64,000 nt of DNA from DATFNV01 sp035266225 (GTDB taxonomy: Bacteria; Planctomycetota; Planctomycetia; Gemmatales; Gemmataceae): the NCBI GenBank assembly GCA_035266225.1, contig DATFNV010000128.1:12448-76447 (forward strand). Reading direction: 5' to 3'. Under the pieces are notes generated by a model that was not told where the DNA came from, made no database searches, and saw nothing but the letters and a program-made list of their open reading frames with translations. Positions 43,392 to 52,452 of this stretch are shown one piece after another; the stretch's first letter is position 1; every line of letters starts with the position of its first letter. A program made the position numbers and the translations under genes.

Positions 43392-43611
43392 GGGAGCAAC
43401 CCGTCCGAGGGGGTCGAGGCCGGCGGCGGAAGCGGGGCGGGGCCGAATTCCGGGGAAGTCGTCGGTAGTCAGGCTAGGGTAGCCGCGCGGCCGCGTCAAG
43501 CGCGGATCGGCGGCGGCAGGGCTGCCGTTGGCGGACGCGAAGGGCACCGGTTACAATCGAAGTCAGTGGCCGTAAGATCCCCGTCCCTCTCCCTACCGCT
43601 CGGGTGAGACC

Positions 43612-44214
43612 ATGCCTTTGCAGGACCACTTCCATCCGCCACTGAGCCTCCTGCGCCACTGGCACGCTTTTTACAACTCCTGGGCAACGTACCTCTCCGC
43701 CGACCTGAACCGCCGTCTGCCGCCCAGCCACTTCGCTGAGGCCAACGTGCAATTCGCCGTCGAAATTGACATCCTTGAAGTCCTGGTCTACGGCGAGGAA
43801 GATGAACCAGCGCTCACGGGCGTCGTCAAGTTCGTCAGCCCCCCAAACAAGGATCAGCCAGCACGCCGCTACTCCTACGTGTCGAAGTGCGCTGCCTACG
43901 TCCAACAAGGCGTGGGCCTCATCGTCGTTGACATTGTGAGTGATCGCAGCGGCAACCTGCATGGCGAGTTACTTGCCCGTCTTCAGGCACCGGAGTTGCC
44001 TCCTGTGGGTGCTGACCTGTATGCCGTCGCCTATCGGCCAGTGAGCGGTGATGCGGAACCACGGCTCGAAATCTGGTCGGCGGCGCTCGCCATCGGCCAG
44101 CCTTTGCCGACACTTCCGCTCTGGTTGCGCGGCGGTCCGTGTCTGCCGGTGGAACTGGAAGCGACTTACGAGCGCACTCGCCAGGAGCAGCGCGTCGGGC
44201 TCAACGGCGCGTGA
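43612..44214 (+). CDS. DUF4058 family protein
   Basis: 200 aa. The opening MPLQDHFHPPLSLLRHWHAF followed by WATYLSADLNRRLPPSHFAEANV is characteristic of DUF4058, as is TGVVKFVSPPNKDQPARRYS, then KCAAYVQQGVGLIVVDIVSD. The middle segment (E-x-D...VVKFVSP.NK) resembles the acidic core of restriction-endonuclease-like folds found in Uma2/DUF4058 proteins, abundant in planctomycetes and cyanobacteria. Function unknown. Divergent from the ATPase-SPFH gene. Confidence 0.8.
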   Translation: MPLQDHFHPPLSLLRHWHAFYNSWATYLSADLNRRLPPSHFAEANVQFAVEIDILEVLVYGEEDEPALTGVVKFVSPPNKDQPARRYSYVSKCAAYVQQGVGLIVVDIVSDRSGNLHGELLARLQAPELPPVGADLYAVAYRPVSGDAEPRLEIWSAALAIGQPLPTLPLWLRGGPCLPVELEATYERTRQEQRVGLNGA

Positions 44215-44300
44215 TGGCGGTTGCACCCTCGCGCCCCGCGCGTAGAATAGCCCCGCCTGCCGTTTCTCCCCGCCAAATCGTTCCCACCAGAGGACGCACC

Positions 44301-45275
44301 ATGCGACACTCGCTCCTGACCGCGCTGGCGCTCGCCGCCGCCGCCCTGGCCGCCGACCCGAAGAAGGGCGACCCGACCTTTCTCGACGCCAAGGAGGCTG
44401 GCCCGGACTTCGCCATCCAGGGCGAGTACACGGGACAGATCGGCCTCAAGGACAGCAAACCGTTCGGCGCCCAGGTCGTCGCCGATGGTGACGGCAAGTT
44501 CACCATCCAGTTCCTGCCCGGCGGCCTGCCCGGCGACAGCTGGGACGGCAAGACCAAGATCAAGGCGACCGCCAAGACCGAGGACGGCAAGACGACCTTC
44601 TCCGGCAGCGGCTGGAGCGGCACCATCGCCGACGGCCGCATCACCGGCAAGGACGAGTCGGGCCTCGACGTCCTCCTGACCCACGTCGTCCGCAAGAGCC
44701 GCACCCTCGGCGCCAGGCCGCCGGAAGGGGCCATCGTCCTCTTCGACGGCAAGAACGCCGACGAGTGGCAGGGCGGCAAACTCGTCGAGGACGACCTGCT
44801 GCTGATGGGAACCACCAGCAAACGGGCGTTCAAGGACTGCAAGCTGCACGTCGAGTTCCGCCTGCCGTTCATGCCGAAGTCGCGCGGCCAGGGACGGGCC
44901 AACAGCGGCGTTTACATCCAGAACCGTTGGGAGATCCAGGTCCTCGATAGCTTCGGCCTGGAAGGCAAGAACAACGAGTGCGGCGCCATCTATTCGCAGA
45001 CGGCCCCGTCGGTGAACACGTGCTATCCGCCGCTGTCGTGGCAGACCTTCGACATTGAGTTTACCGCGCCGAAGTTCGACAAGGACGGCAAGCGGACCGC
45101 GCCGGCGGTCATCACCGTGCTGTACAACGGCGTCAAGGTCCACGACAAGATCGAATTGACGAAGGGGGACACGGGCAACGGCTACAAGGAGGTGGACAAG
45201 GCCGACCCGATCCATCTGCAAAACCACGGCAACCCCGTCTACTTCCGCAACATCTGGGTGGTCGAGACGAAGTGA
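44301..45275 (+). CDS. DUF1080 (3-keto-disaccharide hydrolase-like) exported protein
   Basis: 324 aa from ATG 44301 (AGAGGA upstream). Signal peptide RHSLLTALALAAAALAAD. Residues 30-130 are a small beta domain (AIQGEYTGQIGLKDSKPFGA, GSGWSGTIADGRI). Residues about 150-324 are the concanavalin-like DUF1080 domain: AIVLFDGKNADEWQGGKLVE, FKDCKLHVEFRLPF, RANSGVYIQNRWEIQVLDSF, HDKIELT and ADPIHLQNHGNPVYFRNIWV. The family includes 3-keto-glycoside hydrolases and many uncharacterised planctomycete proteins. Followed at once by a palindrome. Confidence 0.92.
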   Translation: MRHSLLTALALAAAALAADPKKGDPTFLDAKEAGPDFAIQGEYTGQIGLKDSKPFGAQVVADGDGKFTIQFLPGGLPGDSWDGKTKIKATAKTEDGKTTFSGSGWSGTIADGRITGKDESGLDVLLTHVVRKSRTLGARPPEGAIVLFDGKNADEWQGGKLVEDDLLLMGTTSKRAFKDCKLHVEFRLPFMPKSRGQGRANSGVYIQNRWEIQVLDSFGLEGKNNECGAIYSQTAPSVNTCYPPLSWQTFDIEFTAPKFDKDGKRTAPAVITVLYNGVKVHDKIELTKGDTGNGYKEVDKADPIHLQNHGNPVYFRNIWVVETK

Positions 45276-45281
45276 GCGACG

Positions 45282-45321
45282 GCCGCTCGCGGCTTCGCAG
45301 GACGGCGAAGCCGCGAGCGGC
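45282..45321. repeat. Family B palindrome (GCTCGCGG variant) between convergent genes
   Basis: GCCGCTCGCGGCTTCGC (45282-45298) pairs perfectly with 45305-45321. It lies 6 bp after the DUF1080 stop, and its last base belongs to the stop codon of the leftward FecR-WD40 gene. Confidence 0.87.
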
Positions 45322-47063
45322 TAGCGCGGCGGCACGTCCCAGAGCTTCACCGTCCTGTCCCAGCCGGCCGTGGCCAGCGTCCTGCCGTCGGAGGAAAAGG
45401 CCGTCGCCAGCACCAGGTTCCTGTGCCCCTTGAAGGCGACGCGCTCCGCCCCGGTCGCCACGTCCCACAGCTTGGCCAGGTCGCCGTTCGTCGTCGCCAA
45501 GGTGCGGCCGTCGGGGGAGAACGTCACCGAGCGCACCTCACGCGCGTCGCCGGTCAGGGCCCGGCGCTCCTGGCCCGTCGCCACGTCCCAGAGTCGCACG
45601 CTGCCGTCGCGGCTCCCGGTGGCCAGGGTCCGGCCGTCCGGCGCGAAGGCCACCGCGTTGATGCGCTTGGCGTGGCCGGCGAACGTCTGGACCTCGCGCA
45701 GGGCCGTGAGGTCCCAGAGCTTCGCGAGGTTGTCTTTGCTGCCGGCGGTGGCCAGCGACCTGCCGTCCGGCGCGAAGCACAGGGCCACCACCTCGCCGGC
45801 GTGGCCGTGAAGCACGCCCCGCTCGTCCCCGGTGGCCGCGTCCCAAAGCCGGACCTCGCCCACGTCCTTGCCGGCGCTGCCGCCCGTGGCGATGGTCGTG
45901 CCGTCGGGCGAGACGGCGACGACCTGGAGGACTCCCTTCGGCGCCTTGAGCGTCAGGCGGGCGGCGCCGGAGACCGCGTCCCAGGTGCGCAGATGGCCCG
46001 TCTTCTCGTCGGTGACGCTCACCAGCCAGGAGCCGTCCGGTGCGTAGGCCAGGCCGCGAATCGGCCTCCTGTGCCCCGGCAGCGTCAGGCGCACCTCGCG
46101 CTCGCCGACGTCCCAGAGCTTCACGTTGCCGTCCGCACTGCCGGTCGCGATGGTTTGCCCGTCGCGCGCCCAGGCCAGCGCCGCCACCGGCCCGGTCACT
46201 TCATCGAACACGGCGCGGAACTGCGTCACGCGCGCGGTCAACGGCCGCGGCTTCAACGGTTCGCCCCGGAGGACCACCACCGAGCCGGCCTTCAGGTCGA
46301 TGGCCTTGCCGTCGCTGCGGCGCGTGACATGCACGCCGCCCTCCTCCATCTCGACCAGGGTGGAGTCGCGGGCGGCGGAGAAGCTGAAGTGGGTGCCGCG
46401 CACCAGGGCGTCGGCGTGGGGCGTCGTCAGGGCCATCGGCGGGCCGTTGGCCGGGCCGGGGCGCTCGCCCGTCAGCACGCCCTCTTCGAGGACCACGCCC
46501 CGGCCGGACTTCCCCTCGAAGCTGACGCGCGTGTCGGCGCCCAGCTCCAGGTGCGTGTCGTCCCCGTACTTGACCGCGGCGAAACTCTCGTCGCCGGACG
46601 TGCCCAGCTCGTGACCGGAGAACAACTCCTGCCCGGCGTGCGCCGGCACCCGCCCCGCCGGACTGACGACGTACACGTCCCCCTGGACCTCCTCCAGGAC
46701 GGCGAGCGCAGCGGGCGCGGCCACGTCCCACGACGGCCGGCCGAGGAAGGTCGCCAGCGCGGCGACCGCGGCCGCGGCGGCGACGGCGGAGCCGATGACC
46801 AACCAGGGCCGCGCTCGGCGGCGCACCGGCCGGGCGGCGGGCAGGGGGTCCGCCGGCGGGGAGTCGTCCCGGGACGTGCCTTGCAGGGCGCGGACCCCCC
46901 TGGCCCATTCGCTGAGGATGGCTTCTTCGCAGGCCAGGGCGACGAGCGTCTCGGCCAGGGCGGGCTCGGCCGTGAGACGCGCCTCCAGTGCGACCGACGC
47001 CGCGTCGTCGAGGCGGTGATCGAGGTAGGCTTGCAGGAGGTCCAGGTCGGCGGCTGAGATCAT
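45321..47063 (-). CDS. Membrane protein with FecR-like and WD40-repeat domains (ECF partner)
   Basis: 580 aa from ATG 47063, two bases after the stop of the ECF sigma gene. Residues 1-55 look like an anti-sigma-type helical region (MISAADLDLLQAYLDHRLDD, EEAILSEWARGV). Then come a basic stretch, one membrane helix (LVIGSAVAAAAAVAALATFL) and a FecR-like beta domain at 130-260 (AVLEEVQGDVYVVSPAGRVP, HADALVRGTHFSFS). Residues 285-580 hold seven WD40 repeats (GSADGNVKLWDVG ... TAGWDRTVKLWDV), making one propeller. It resembles FecR regulators that relay a surface signal to an ECF sigma factor, with the propeller as probable sensor (inference). Confidence 0.9.
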   Translation of the reverse strand: MISAADLDLLQAYLDHRLDDAASVALEARLTAEPALAETLVALACEEAILSEWARGVRALQGTSRDDSPPADPLPAARPVRRRARPWLVIGSAVAAAAAVAALATFLGRPSWDVAAPAALAVLEEVQGDVYVVSPAGRVPAHAGQELFSGHELGTSGDESFAAVKYGDDTHLELGADTRVSFEGKSGRGVVLEEGVLTGERPGPANGPPMALTTPHADALVRGTHFSFSAARDSTLVEMEEGGVHVTRRSDGKAIDLKAGSVVVLRGEPLKPRPLTARVTQFRAVFDEVTGPVAALAWARDGQTIATGSADGNVKLWDVGEREVRLTLPGHRRPIRGLAYAPDGSWLVSVTDEKTGHLRTWDAVSGAARLTLKAPKGVLQVVAVSPDGTTIATGGSAGKDVGEVRLWDAATGDERGVLHGHAGEVVALCFAPDGRSLATAGSKDNLAKLWDLTALREVQTFAGHAKRINAVAFAPDGRTLATGSRDGSVRLWDVATGQERRALTGDAREVRSVTFSPDGRTLATTNGDLAKLWDVATGAERVAFKGHRNLVLATAFSSDGRTLATAGWDRTVKLWDVPPR

Positions 47064-47065
47064 CG

Positions 47066-47626
47066 TCAGGCCTCCGCGGCCAAGCGGCGCTCGACGCATC
47101 GCCGCAGCGCCTGCTTGATCCGCTTGATCTGCGCGTAGATGCCCTGCACACTCCGGCCGAAGAGTCCGGCGAGCTGGTCCGCCCCTTCCACGCTGCCGTC
47201 GTAGCGCAGCACGATGAGTCGTCGGCTGGCGGGGGGCAACTTCTCCAGACATTCCATCAGCGCCGCCTGCTGCACCGACGTGGGCCGAGTCTCCTCGACG
47301 CGCCCGGCCGCCTCGGCGAGGAGCCGCACCAACTCCGGGTCACACGGCTGTTCGCGGCGCGACGCCCGCCGGTGGGCCAACACGCGTCGCCGGGCGATCT
47401 CGCGCGCCCACGGCAAGAAGCCGTCCTCGCTGGTGAGCCGATCAATCGATTCGGTCACCGCCACCGAGACGTTTTGCAGGATGTCCTCGGCGTCAGCGTG
47501 GTTGCGGACGCAGGCGAAGATGTAGCCGTAGAGCGCCGCGCGGTGCTGCATCAGCAGCCGCGTTACCTGCCCCTGTCGCAGCGCGCTGTCCGGCATTCTC
47601 GTTGTCCCGTGATCGTGCGAAAGCAC
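47066..47626 (-). CDS. ECF-type RNA polymerase sigma factor
   Basis: 186 aa from GTG 47626 (GGGAGGG just upstream) or 176 aa from ATG 47596. Region 2 is LLMQHRAALYGYIFACVRNH, ADAEDILQNVSVAVTESI, WAREIARRRVLAHRR; region 4 is LEKLPPASRRLIVLRYDGSV, DQLAGLFGRSVQGIYAQIKR. It resembles the Rhodopirellula-type ECF group. Its stop is 2 bp from the FecR-WD40 gene start, so the two are almost certainly co-translated as a regulator-sensor pair. Confidence 0.92.
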   Translation of the reverse strand: MLSHDHGTTRMPDSALRQGQVTRLLMQHRAALYGYIFACVRNHADAEDILQNVSVAVTESIDRLTSEDGFLPWAREIARRRVLAHRRASRREQPCDPELVRLLAEAAGRVEETRPTSVQQAALMECLEKLPPASRRLIVLRYDGSVEGADQLAGLFGRSVQGIYAQIKRIKQALRRCVERRLAAEA

Positions 47627-47690
47627 GGACCCTCCCAGGAGAGAGGATGGGAAGGAACCGATTTAGGCGGACTCTGTGGCTCAGACGGCC

Positions 47691-48107
47691 TCAATCGATC
47701 CAGTTCACGACCTGCAACCCCGGCACCTGACAGAAATCCCGCACGTTCCGCGTGACCAACGTCGCTCGGTGCGCCCGGGCGATGCTCGCAATCAGTAAGT
47801 CGGCACGCCCGATCTTCTTCAGCTTCTTGATCATCCGCAGCTGGTCGAATTCGGCCGCGGAAACGGAGTCGAACGGAATGATCCTGAACACCGCGAGGTG
47901 CTCCCGCGAACGGAATAGACCTTGCTGAGCGCGCAAGAGTTGCTCGGCATCGGCCGCTTTCAGCAGCGCTTCGGCTCGGCCACGGAGCACTTCCAGCTGC
48001 GTGACAACAGTGATTGCGGGGACTTCGCTCGCCGCCTGAACGCGTGCCAGCAGCCGTTGATGTCCGAACAGATGGAGGGAGAGGGAATCCGTGTCCAGGA
48101 GGATCAT
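47691..48107 (-). CDS. vapC: PIN-domain ribonuclease, VapC-like toxin
   Basis: 138 aa. PIN-fold acidic residues are visible: Asp5/Asp7 in ILLDTDSLSLHL, Glu in VVTQLEVLRG, Asp in IGRADLLIASIARAH and the TRNVRDF end motif. VapC toxins cut specific tRNAs or rRNA when free of antitoxin. Its ATG overlaps the stop of the HTH gene upstream by 4 bp, the usual antitoxin-toxin order. Confidence 0.88.
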   Translation of the reverse strand: MILLDTDSLSLHLFGHQRLLARVQAASEVPAITVVTQLEVLRGRAEALLKAADAEQLLRAQQGLFRSREHLAVFRIIPFDSVSAAEFDQLRMIKKLKKIGRADLLIASIARAHRATLVTRNVRDFCQVPGLQVVNWID

Positions 48108-48499
48108 TTGCTGCTGCTTTCTCTGCTCAGCCCGTGAAAGAGTTTGTACGAGCCATCTTCCGTAATTGGCCGACCCCGCTGGCGGTAGATCTCTTCGACC
48201 ATCGCTTCCAGGTCGGGGTCATCCTTCCAGGAGCCAACCACGGAGAGCACCGCCTCCTTGCTCGGCTTGGGCAGCGGCTGGCTCAACCACTCCTGAAGAG
48301 CGGCTTTGAAGAACCGCCACTCGGTCCCAGCGAACCGCCCCGGCAACCCCTGCTGATGGACCAACTGCACGACTTCATCCTCCGGCAGGCGCAGGTACGC
48401 CGCCGCCTCGGCCAGCGTCAGCACCTCACCGAGCGGCCCGTTCACGTTCGGCGTCGCGGTCGCTTGTACCTTCTCCGACTTCGTTTTGGCTCGTGGCAT
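48104..48499 (-). CDS. Excisionase-type HTH protein, probable antitoxin of the PIN toxin
   Basis: 131 aa from ATG 48499 (AAGGAG upstream). Residues 25-75 are a MerR/excisionase-like DNA-binding domain (GEVLTLAEAAAYLRLPEDEV ... FAGTEWRFFKAALQEWL). The C-terminal 50 residues (SWKDDPDLEAMVEEIYRQRG) are the sort of flexible segment that binds a PIN partner. The 4-bp overlap with the vapC-like gene supports a toxin-antitoxin pair; the HTH would also repress the operon. Excisionase-like antitoxins are less common than AbrB or RHH types. Confidence 0.8.
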   Translation of the reverse strand: MPRAKTKSEKVQATATPNVNGPLGEVLTLAEAAAYLRLPEDEVVQLVHQQGLPGRFAGTEWRFFKAALQEWLSQPLPKPSKEAVLSVVGSWKDDPDLEAMVEEIYRQRGRPITEDGSYKLFHGLSRESSSK

Positions 48500-48613
48500 G
48501 ACTCACTCCTTCCGCTCATCGTGGGGACACACGCTGCATTCTACCAAAACGACACACGGCGTTCCGAAAGGAACGCCGAGTGCGCTGATGACCGCGTTGA
48601 TGGGCCGCCGACC

Positions 48614-51600
48614 TCAATTCTCCACCCCGCACACTTCCACCGCCTCGCCCTGCTTCTTCAAAATGACGGTGTGCCGTTCGGTCGTCTCCTGCGGCGTGCC
48701 GGCGTGGCGCGTCACCACCACGTTGACGTGCGTCTCGCCCGCCAGCAGGTTCGGGTTGACCCGGAAGTAATGCACCATCACCCGATACGTCCCCTTGGCC
48801 AGGGTGCCGACGCGGTAGCGCTCCGGGCCATAGCCTTGCGTCATGTCCTCGGACAATTCGCCGCCGCTCTTCGTCTGCCTGTGCTGGTAGAAGCACTTCT
48901 CGCCGTCCGGCTCGATCACCCACAGGTCGATGTCGGTGTCGTCGGTGTTCCAGGAGATCGTGACGCGCAGGTCGCTCGTCTTCGTGTCGGCGGCCAGCTT
49001 CTCCAGGCGCTCGCCGAACAGGTCGGCCAGTTCCGGGCCGACAGCCTTGCGCCGGATCGCCTCGCGCATCATGGCGGCGTACTCCTCGCGGGCCACCTGC
49101 TTGAGCGAGTCGCGGAAGCGGTTGTGCCACGTCCCGGCCAGGACGACCTCGTACTGCACCGCCGCCAGCCCGTATTTGGCGGCGTCCTCCAGGCTGCGGG
49201 CCAGGTCGCGGTAGCTGTGCGGCTCGAACGGCCGCTGCCGCTGCACCTGCCGGAACAGCCGCACCGCCTGCACCGGCTGCTTCAGGTCGAGCAAGCGATA
49301 GCCGACCAGCCGCAGCGCGTCGCCGCGCCCGGGATGCTCCTCGATCACGCTCGACAGCACCCGCACCGCCCCGTCGGCGTCGCCGGCCGCCGTGCGCCGC
49401 TTCGCCTCGGTCAGGTAGGCCGACACGTCGCGCGGGTCGTAGTTCCGCGCCGCCAGGTACGCCGGCGGCACGTCGTCCTTGTGCAGCAGCGCCCCCGCGA
49501 TGGGACTGGCCGGCAGGTCGAAGTCGGCATCCTTCAGCAGCGCCAGCAGCTTCGCGACGTGCTTGCCGTTGTCGCCGCCGAGGACCGTGGTACGGCCGTC
49601 CACCTGCTTCAGGAAGCGCACGAACTGCTCGCGCGCGGTGGCAGGCTTGCCCAGGGAGGTCCACGCCTCGTCGAGGAACTTCGCCAGGTCGCCCGACAGC
49701 GTCTTGCCGCGCTCCTGCTCGAGATTGAAGCGCTTGTAATCGTTGTCGTTTTCCAGGATCAGGAACGACGCCGCCCGGCTGCCGATGCCGAACTGCTGGC
49801 AGTAGGCCGTCGCCAGCCCCTCCAGCTTCGGGTCGTTCAGTGCCAGGAGCGACGCCACCGCGATCTCGCCCCAACCGCGCGGCGCCAGCTCACCGTCCGA
49901 GCGCACTTCCAGGGGATATTCCTGCGCGAACTTCTGGCCGTTGAACGTCCCCTCGACGACGACCTGCGTCTTGCCGGTGTCCTTCATCCGCGCCGCCACG
50001 ATCAGGTCGCCGCCGGGGTAAACGGCCGCCTGGCGCCCGGCGACCAGCACGTCACTCGCGCCCGACCCGCCGACGACCTTGACGCTGTCCACCTGCAAGC
50101 ACAGGCTGCGGTGGGCCTTGGCGGCCGCTGCGACGGCGTCATTCGTGAAACAGTTGTAGACGCCGCCGCCCTTGCGCGTCAGAGCGGCGTACAGCTCCAG
50201 GTTCTCGGCGCCGAGGCCGGTGCGGTAGCAGTGGAAGCGCGGCCGGTAGGCGCAGCGCCCCTCGAAACCCGACACGAGGGCCGCCGCGTCCGACTCGCCC
50301 CAGGTGATTTGACCGTCCGACAGGACGAACACCTCCATCGCGCCACTGTCGGCGAGCGGGGGGCGTAAGCCCCCCGATGCCAGCTGATCGAGGGCGGCGC
50401 CGAAGTCGGTGGCCCCTTCGAGCACCAGGCCGTCGAGCCGCTTGGCGACGGTGTCGCGCCCGGCCGGAGTGTTGTCGAGCCACCCCTTCGGCTCGACCCA
50501 GGCGGTGCCGACGTTGAAGGTGAGCACGTTGAACTTCTCGATGTCCGCGTCGGCTTCGAGGATGCCCCGCAGCAACTTCATGTTCAGGTCGAAGCGGTCG
50601 GGGTGCTCGCTCAGCGACGTGTCGAGCAGGAAGACGGCCTGCTTGGCGAAGGGCCGGGCCTTCTCGACTTTCAGGTCGGGCCGGATTCGGGCATACAGGT
50701 ACAGAGGGCCGCTCTCACCCTGCCGGCCGCTGATCGCCTGGACCTCCGGGTGGGGCGGCGTGAAGGTGAAGACGGCGTCGCCGCCCTTGACCTCGTCGTG
50801 CCAGGTGTGCGTGAAGGCCAGGCGAGCGGGGGGCGTCAGCCCCCCGGTATCTTCACCGGGGGGCTGACGCCCCCCGCTCGCCTGGAACGTCGCGTCCTTG
50901 CACTCGGCGGCGCCGGCGTTGAGGGTGAGTTGCATCTCCGACAGCTTGCAGTCGGGCAGAGGGAAGCGATAGCGCACCTGGTCGGCGACGAACGGCAGTT
51001 GCTCCTCGTAGGCGATGAGGACGCGGTTGTATCCGCTGGGCGGGATGGGGAAGACGCGGCCGCGGAAGGTGTTACCGCCGGCGTACTCCAGCAGCGCCGG
51101 GTCGATCCGCTGCCGCGTTACCTCTTCGTAGGTTTCGAGGGCCTTTTCCTTGGAGACGACGCGCGCCTCCTGCAATTTGCCCCAGTCGCCGGTGCTGACG
51201 TGCTTGACGAGCTGATCGGGCGTCAGGCGAGCGAGCGCTTCCTGGGGGAGGGGCGGGGTTTCGCCGCGCCCGCTGAACAGCGGCGGCATCGTGCCGCGCG
51301 TTTGGCCGAGGAACATGGCGAAGTACGACGGGCTGGCCCCGGTCGGAAGGGGGTATTCAAATGTCCCTTCCAGCTGGCGACCGTGGGGGTTGTGGAAGAC
51401 GTGATCGACCAGGGTGCGCGCCCGTGGCCCCTCCACCGTGACGGTGACGTGCAGCGACACCAATTCCAGGGCGTTGCCGTCGCCGACGTAGACCCGGGCG
51501 AAGGTCGGCCGCGGCTGCGGCTTCCAGACCTGCGGCGGCTTCTTGCCACCGGCCCCCTGATCGCCGAGCTTCTTGAAGTACTTCTCGATGACCTCGCGGT

Positions 51601-52450
51601 AGCGCGGCGGCATGTCGCGCGTCAACTCCTCCATCGCCTTGGCGCGCTCCTTCTCGGGCAGCTTGCCCCAGTTCTCGCTGAGATCCTTCAACTTCTTCGC
51701 ATCGACGGTGCCGGGGCCTTTGCCGTCGCCGCCGAAGCTGTCGTTCTGCGGTCTGCTGGGGCGCTTATCGATTTCGTCGGGTTGACCGCCCGGGTCGCGG
51801 GGGACGCCCGCCAGCTGTAGCGGGTCGATGGGGTCCAATTTGCCCAGGGAGTTGCGATCACGTCTACCTAGTTCGGTGTTCGATCGTGCGGTTTCCTGCT
51901 CGCGGATGATGCGCTTGAGTTCATCAAGCCGAATCTCTCCCTTGCCACTGGTTCTCATCAAGCCGATAAACACCTCACCGGCTGGGGATGAGGGTGGGAC
52001 GCTCCCACTGATCGTACTCGACGTGCCATCGGAGAAACCGGGTTTGCTCACGTCGGCGACGCGATCAAGGTTGTAGCTGAGCGGCACGTCGGGATCGTTG
52101 CTCAGATCGTCCTTGCTCCGCCGATCCACGACACCGATCCCGGAAACCTCCGCGTCGAGGACCAGAATATGGGCGTCGGGGTGAGATCTCTCCTTGACAT
52201 CGTCGCGCAAGGTCATGAGACCCAGGGTGAGGAAGTACAGCGCTGCCATACTGCCCGCGAGGACGCCGACCCAATGGCGGCGCTGGCGCCGCACCTTCTC
52301 CTCGCCGAGCCGCGCGGCCCGCTCGACGCTCTTCGTCACGGCCTCCGGCTGCGGTGGCTGTCCCTTGATCTCGTCCACGGCGCGCTTCAGCGCTCCGCTC
52401 AGTTCGTCGGTCACGGGCGGGGTGTCGGGGTTTTGCTTGTCGGCGTGCAT
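48614..52450 (-). CDS. Large membrane-anchored VIT and von Willebrand A domain protein
   Basis: 1278 aa. N-terminal cytoplasmic stretch of 60 residues, one membrane helix (WVGVLAGSMAALYFLTLGLM), then a low-complexity region. The VIT domain spans about 315-440 (ELVSLHVTVTVEGPRARTLV, RQLEGTFEYPLPTGASPSYF). The VWA domain spans about 600-780 with MIDAS DTSLS in FLLDTSLSEHP. A helical, TPR-like region (900-1130) and a C-terminal DUF2135-like beta domain (VTISWNTDDTDIDLWVIEPD) complete it. A 64-bp palindrome is embedded in frame at about residue 523-543 and a half copy near 695. The gene starts 2 bp after an ECF sigma gene, so it probably acts as that factor's membrane sensor or regulator (inference). 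Inter-alpha-trypsin-inhibitor-like architecture suggests surface protein binding. Confidence 0.92.
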   Translation of the reverse strand: MHADKQNPDTPPVTDELSGALKRAVDEIKGQPPQPEAVTKSVERAARLGEEKVRRQRRHWVGVLAGSMAALYFLTLGLMTLRDDVKERSHPDAHILVLDAEVSGIGVVDRRSKDDLSNDPDVPLSYNLDRVADVSKPGFSDGTSSTISGSVPPSSPAGEVFIGLMRTSGKGEIRLDELKRIIREQETARSNTELGRRDRNSLGKLDPIDPLQLAGVPRDPGGQPDEIDKRPSRPQNDSFGGDGKGPGTVDAKKLKDLSENWGKLPEKERAKAMEELTRDMPPRYREVIEKYFKKLGDQGAGGKKPPQVWKPQPRPTFARVYVGDGNALELVSLHVTVTVEGPRARTLVDHVFHNPHGRQLEGTFEYPLPTGASPSYFAMFLGQTRGTMPPLFSGRGETPPLPQEALARLTPDQLVKHVSTGDWGKLQEARVVSKEKALETYEEVTRQRIDPALLEYAGGNTFRGRVFPIPPSGYNRVLIAYEEQLPFVADQVRYRFPLPDCKLSEMQLTLNAGAAECKDATFQASGGRQPPGEDTGGLTPPARLAFTHTWHDEVKGGDAVFTFTPPHPEVQAISGRQGESGPLYLYARIRPDLKVEKARPFAKQAVFLLDTSLSEHPDRFDLNMKLLRGILEADADIEKFNVLTFNVGTAWVEPKGWLDNTPAGRDTVAKRLDGLVLEGATDFGAALDQLASGGLRPPLADSGAMEVFVLSDGQITWGESDAAALVSGFEGRCAYRPRFHCYRTGLGAENLELYAALTRKGGGVYNCFTNDAVAAAAKAHRSLCLQVDSVKVVGGSGASDVLVAGRQAAVYPGGDLIVAARMKDTGKTQVVVEGTFNGQKFAQEYPLEVRSDGELAPRGWGEIAVASLLALNDPKLEGLATAYCQQFGIGSRAASFLILENDNDYKRFNLEQERGKTLSGDLAKFLDEAWTSLGKPATAREQFVRFLKQVDGRTTVLGGDNGKHVAKLLALLKDADFDLPASPIAGALLHKDDVPPAYLAARNYDPRDVSAYLTEAKRRTAAGDADGAVRVLSSVIEEHPGRGDALRLVGYRLLDLKQPVQAVRLFRQVQRQRPFEPHSYRDLARSLEDAAKYGLAAVQYEVVLAGTWHNRFRDSLKQVAREEYAAMMREAIRRKAVGPELADLFGERLEKLAADTKTSDLRVTISWNTDDTDIDLWVIEPDGEKCFYQHRQTKSGGELSEDMTQGYGPERYRVGTLAKGTYRVMVHYFRVNPNLLAGETHVNVVVTRHAGTPQETTERHTVILKKQGEAVEVCGVEN
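50820..50883. repeat. Family A-like palindrome in frame inside the VIT/VWA gene
   Basis: 29-bp arms: AGGCGAGCGGGGGGCGTCAG and CCCCCCGGT (50820-50848) are perfectly inverted at 50855-50883 around TATCTT. On the minus strand it encodes QASGGRQPPGEDTGG and LTPPARLAF within the VIT-to-VWA linker. A second, half copy lies at about 50343-50370 in the same gene (ASGGLRPPLAD). Confidence 0.88.
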
Positions 52451-52452
52451 GG

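Noticed and set aside
43392..43547. N-terminal extension of the ATPase-SPFH protein to 43547
   Set aside because: The added 52 residues are Pro/Arg/Ala-rich without helix or motif and lie in the divergent promoter gap with the DUF4058 gene.
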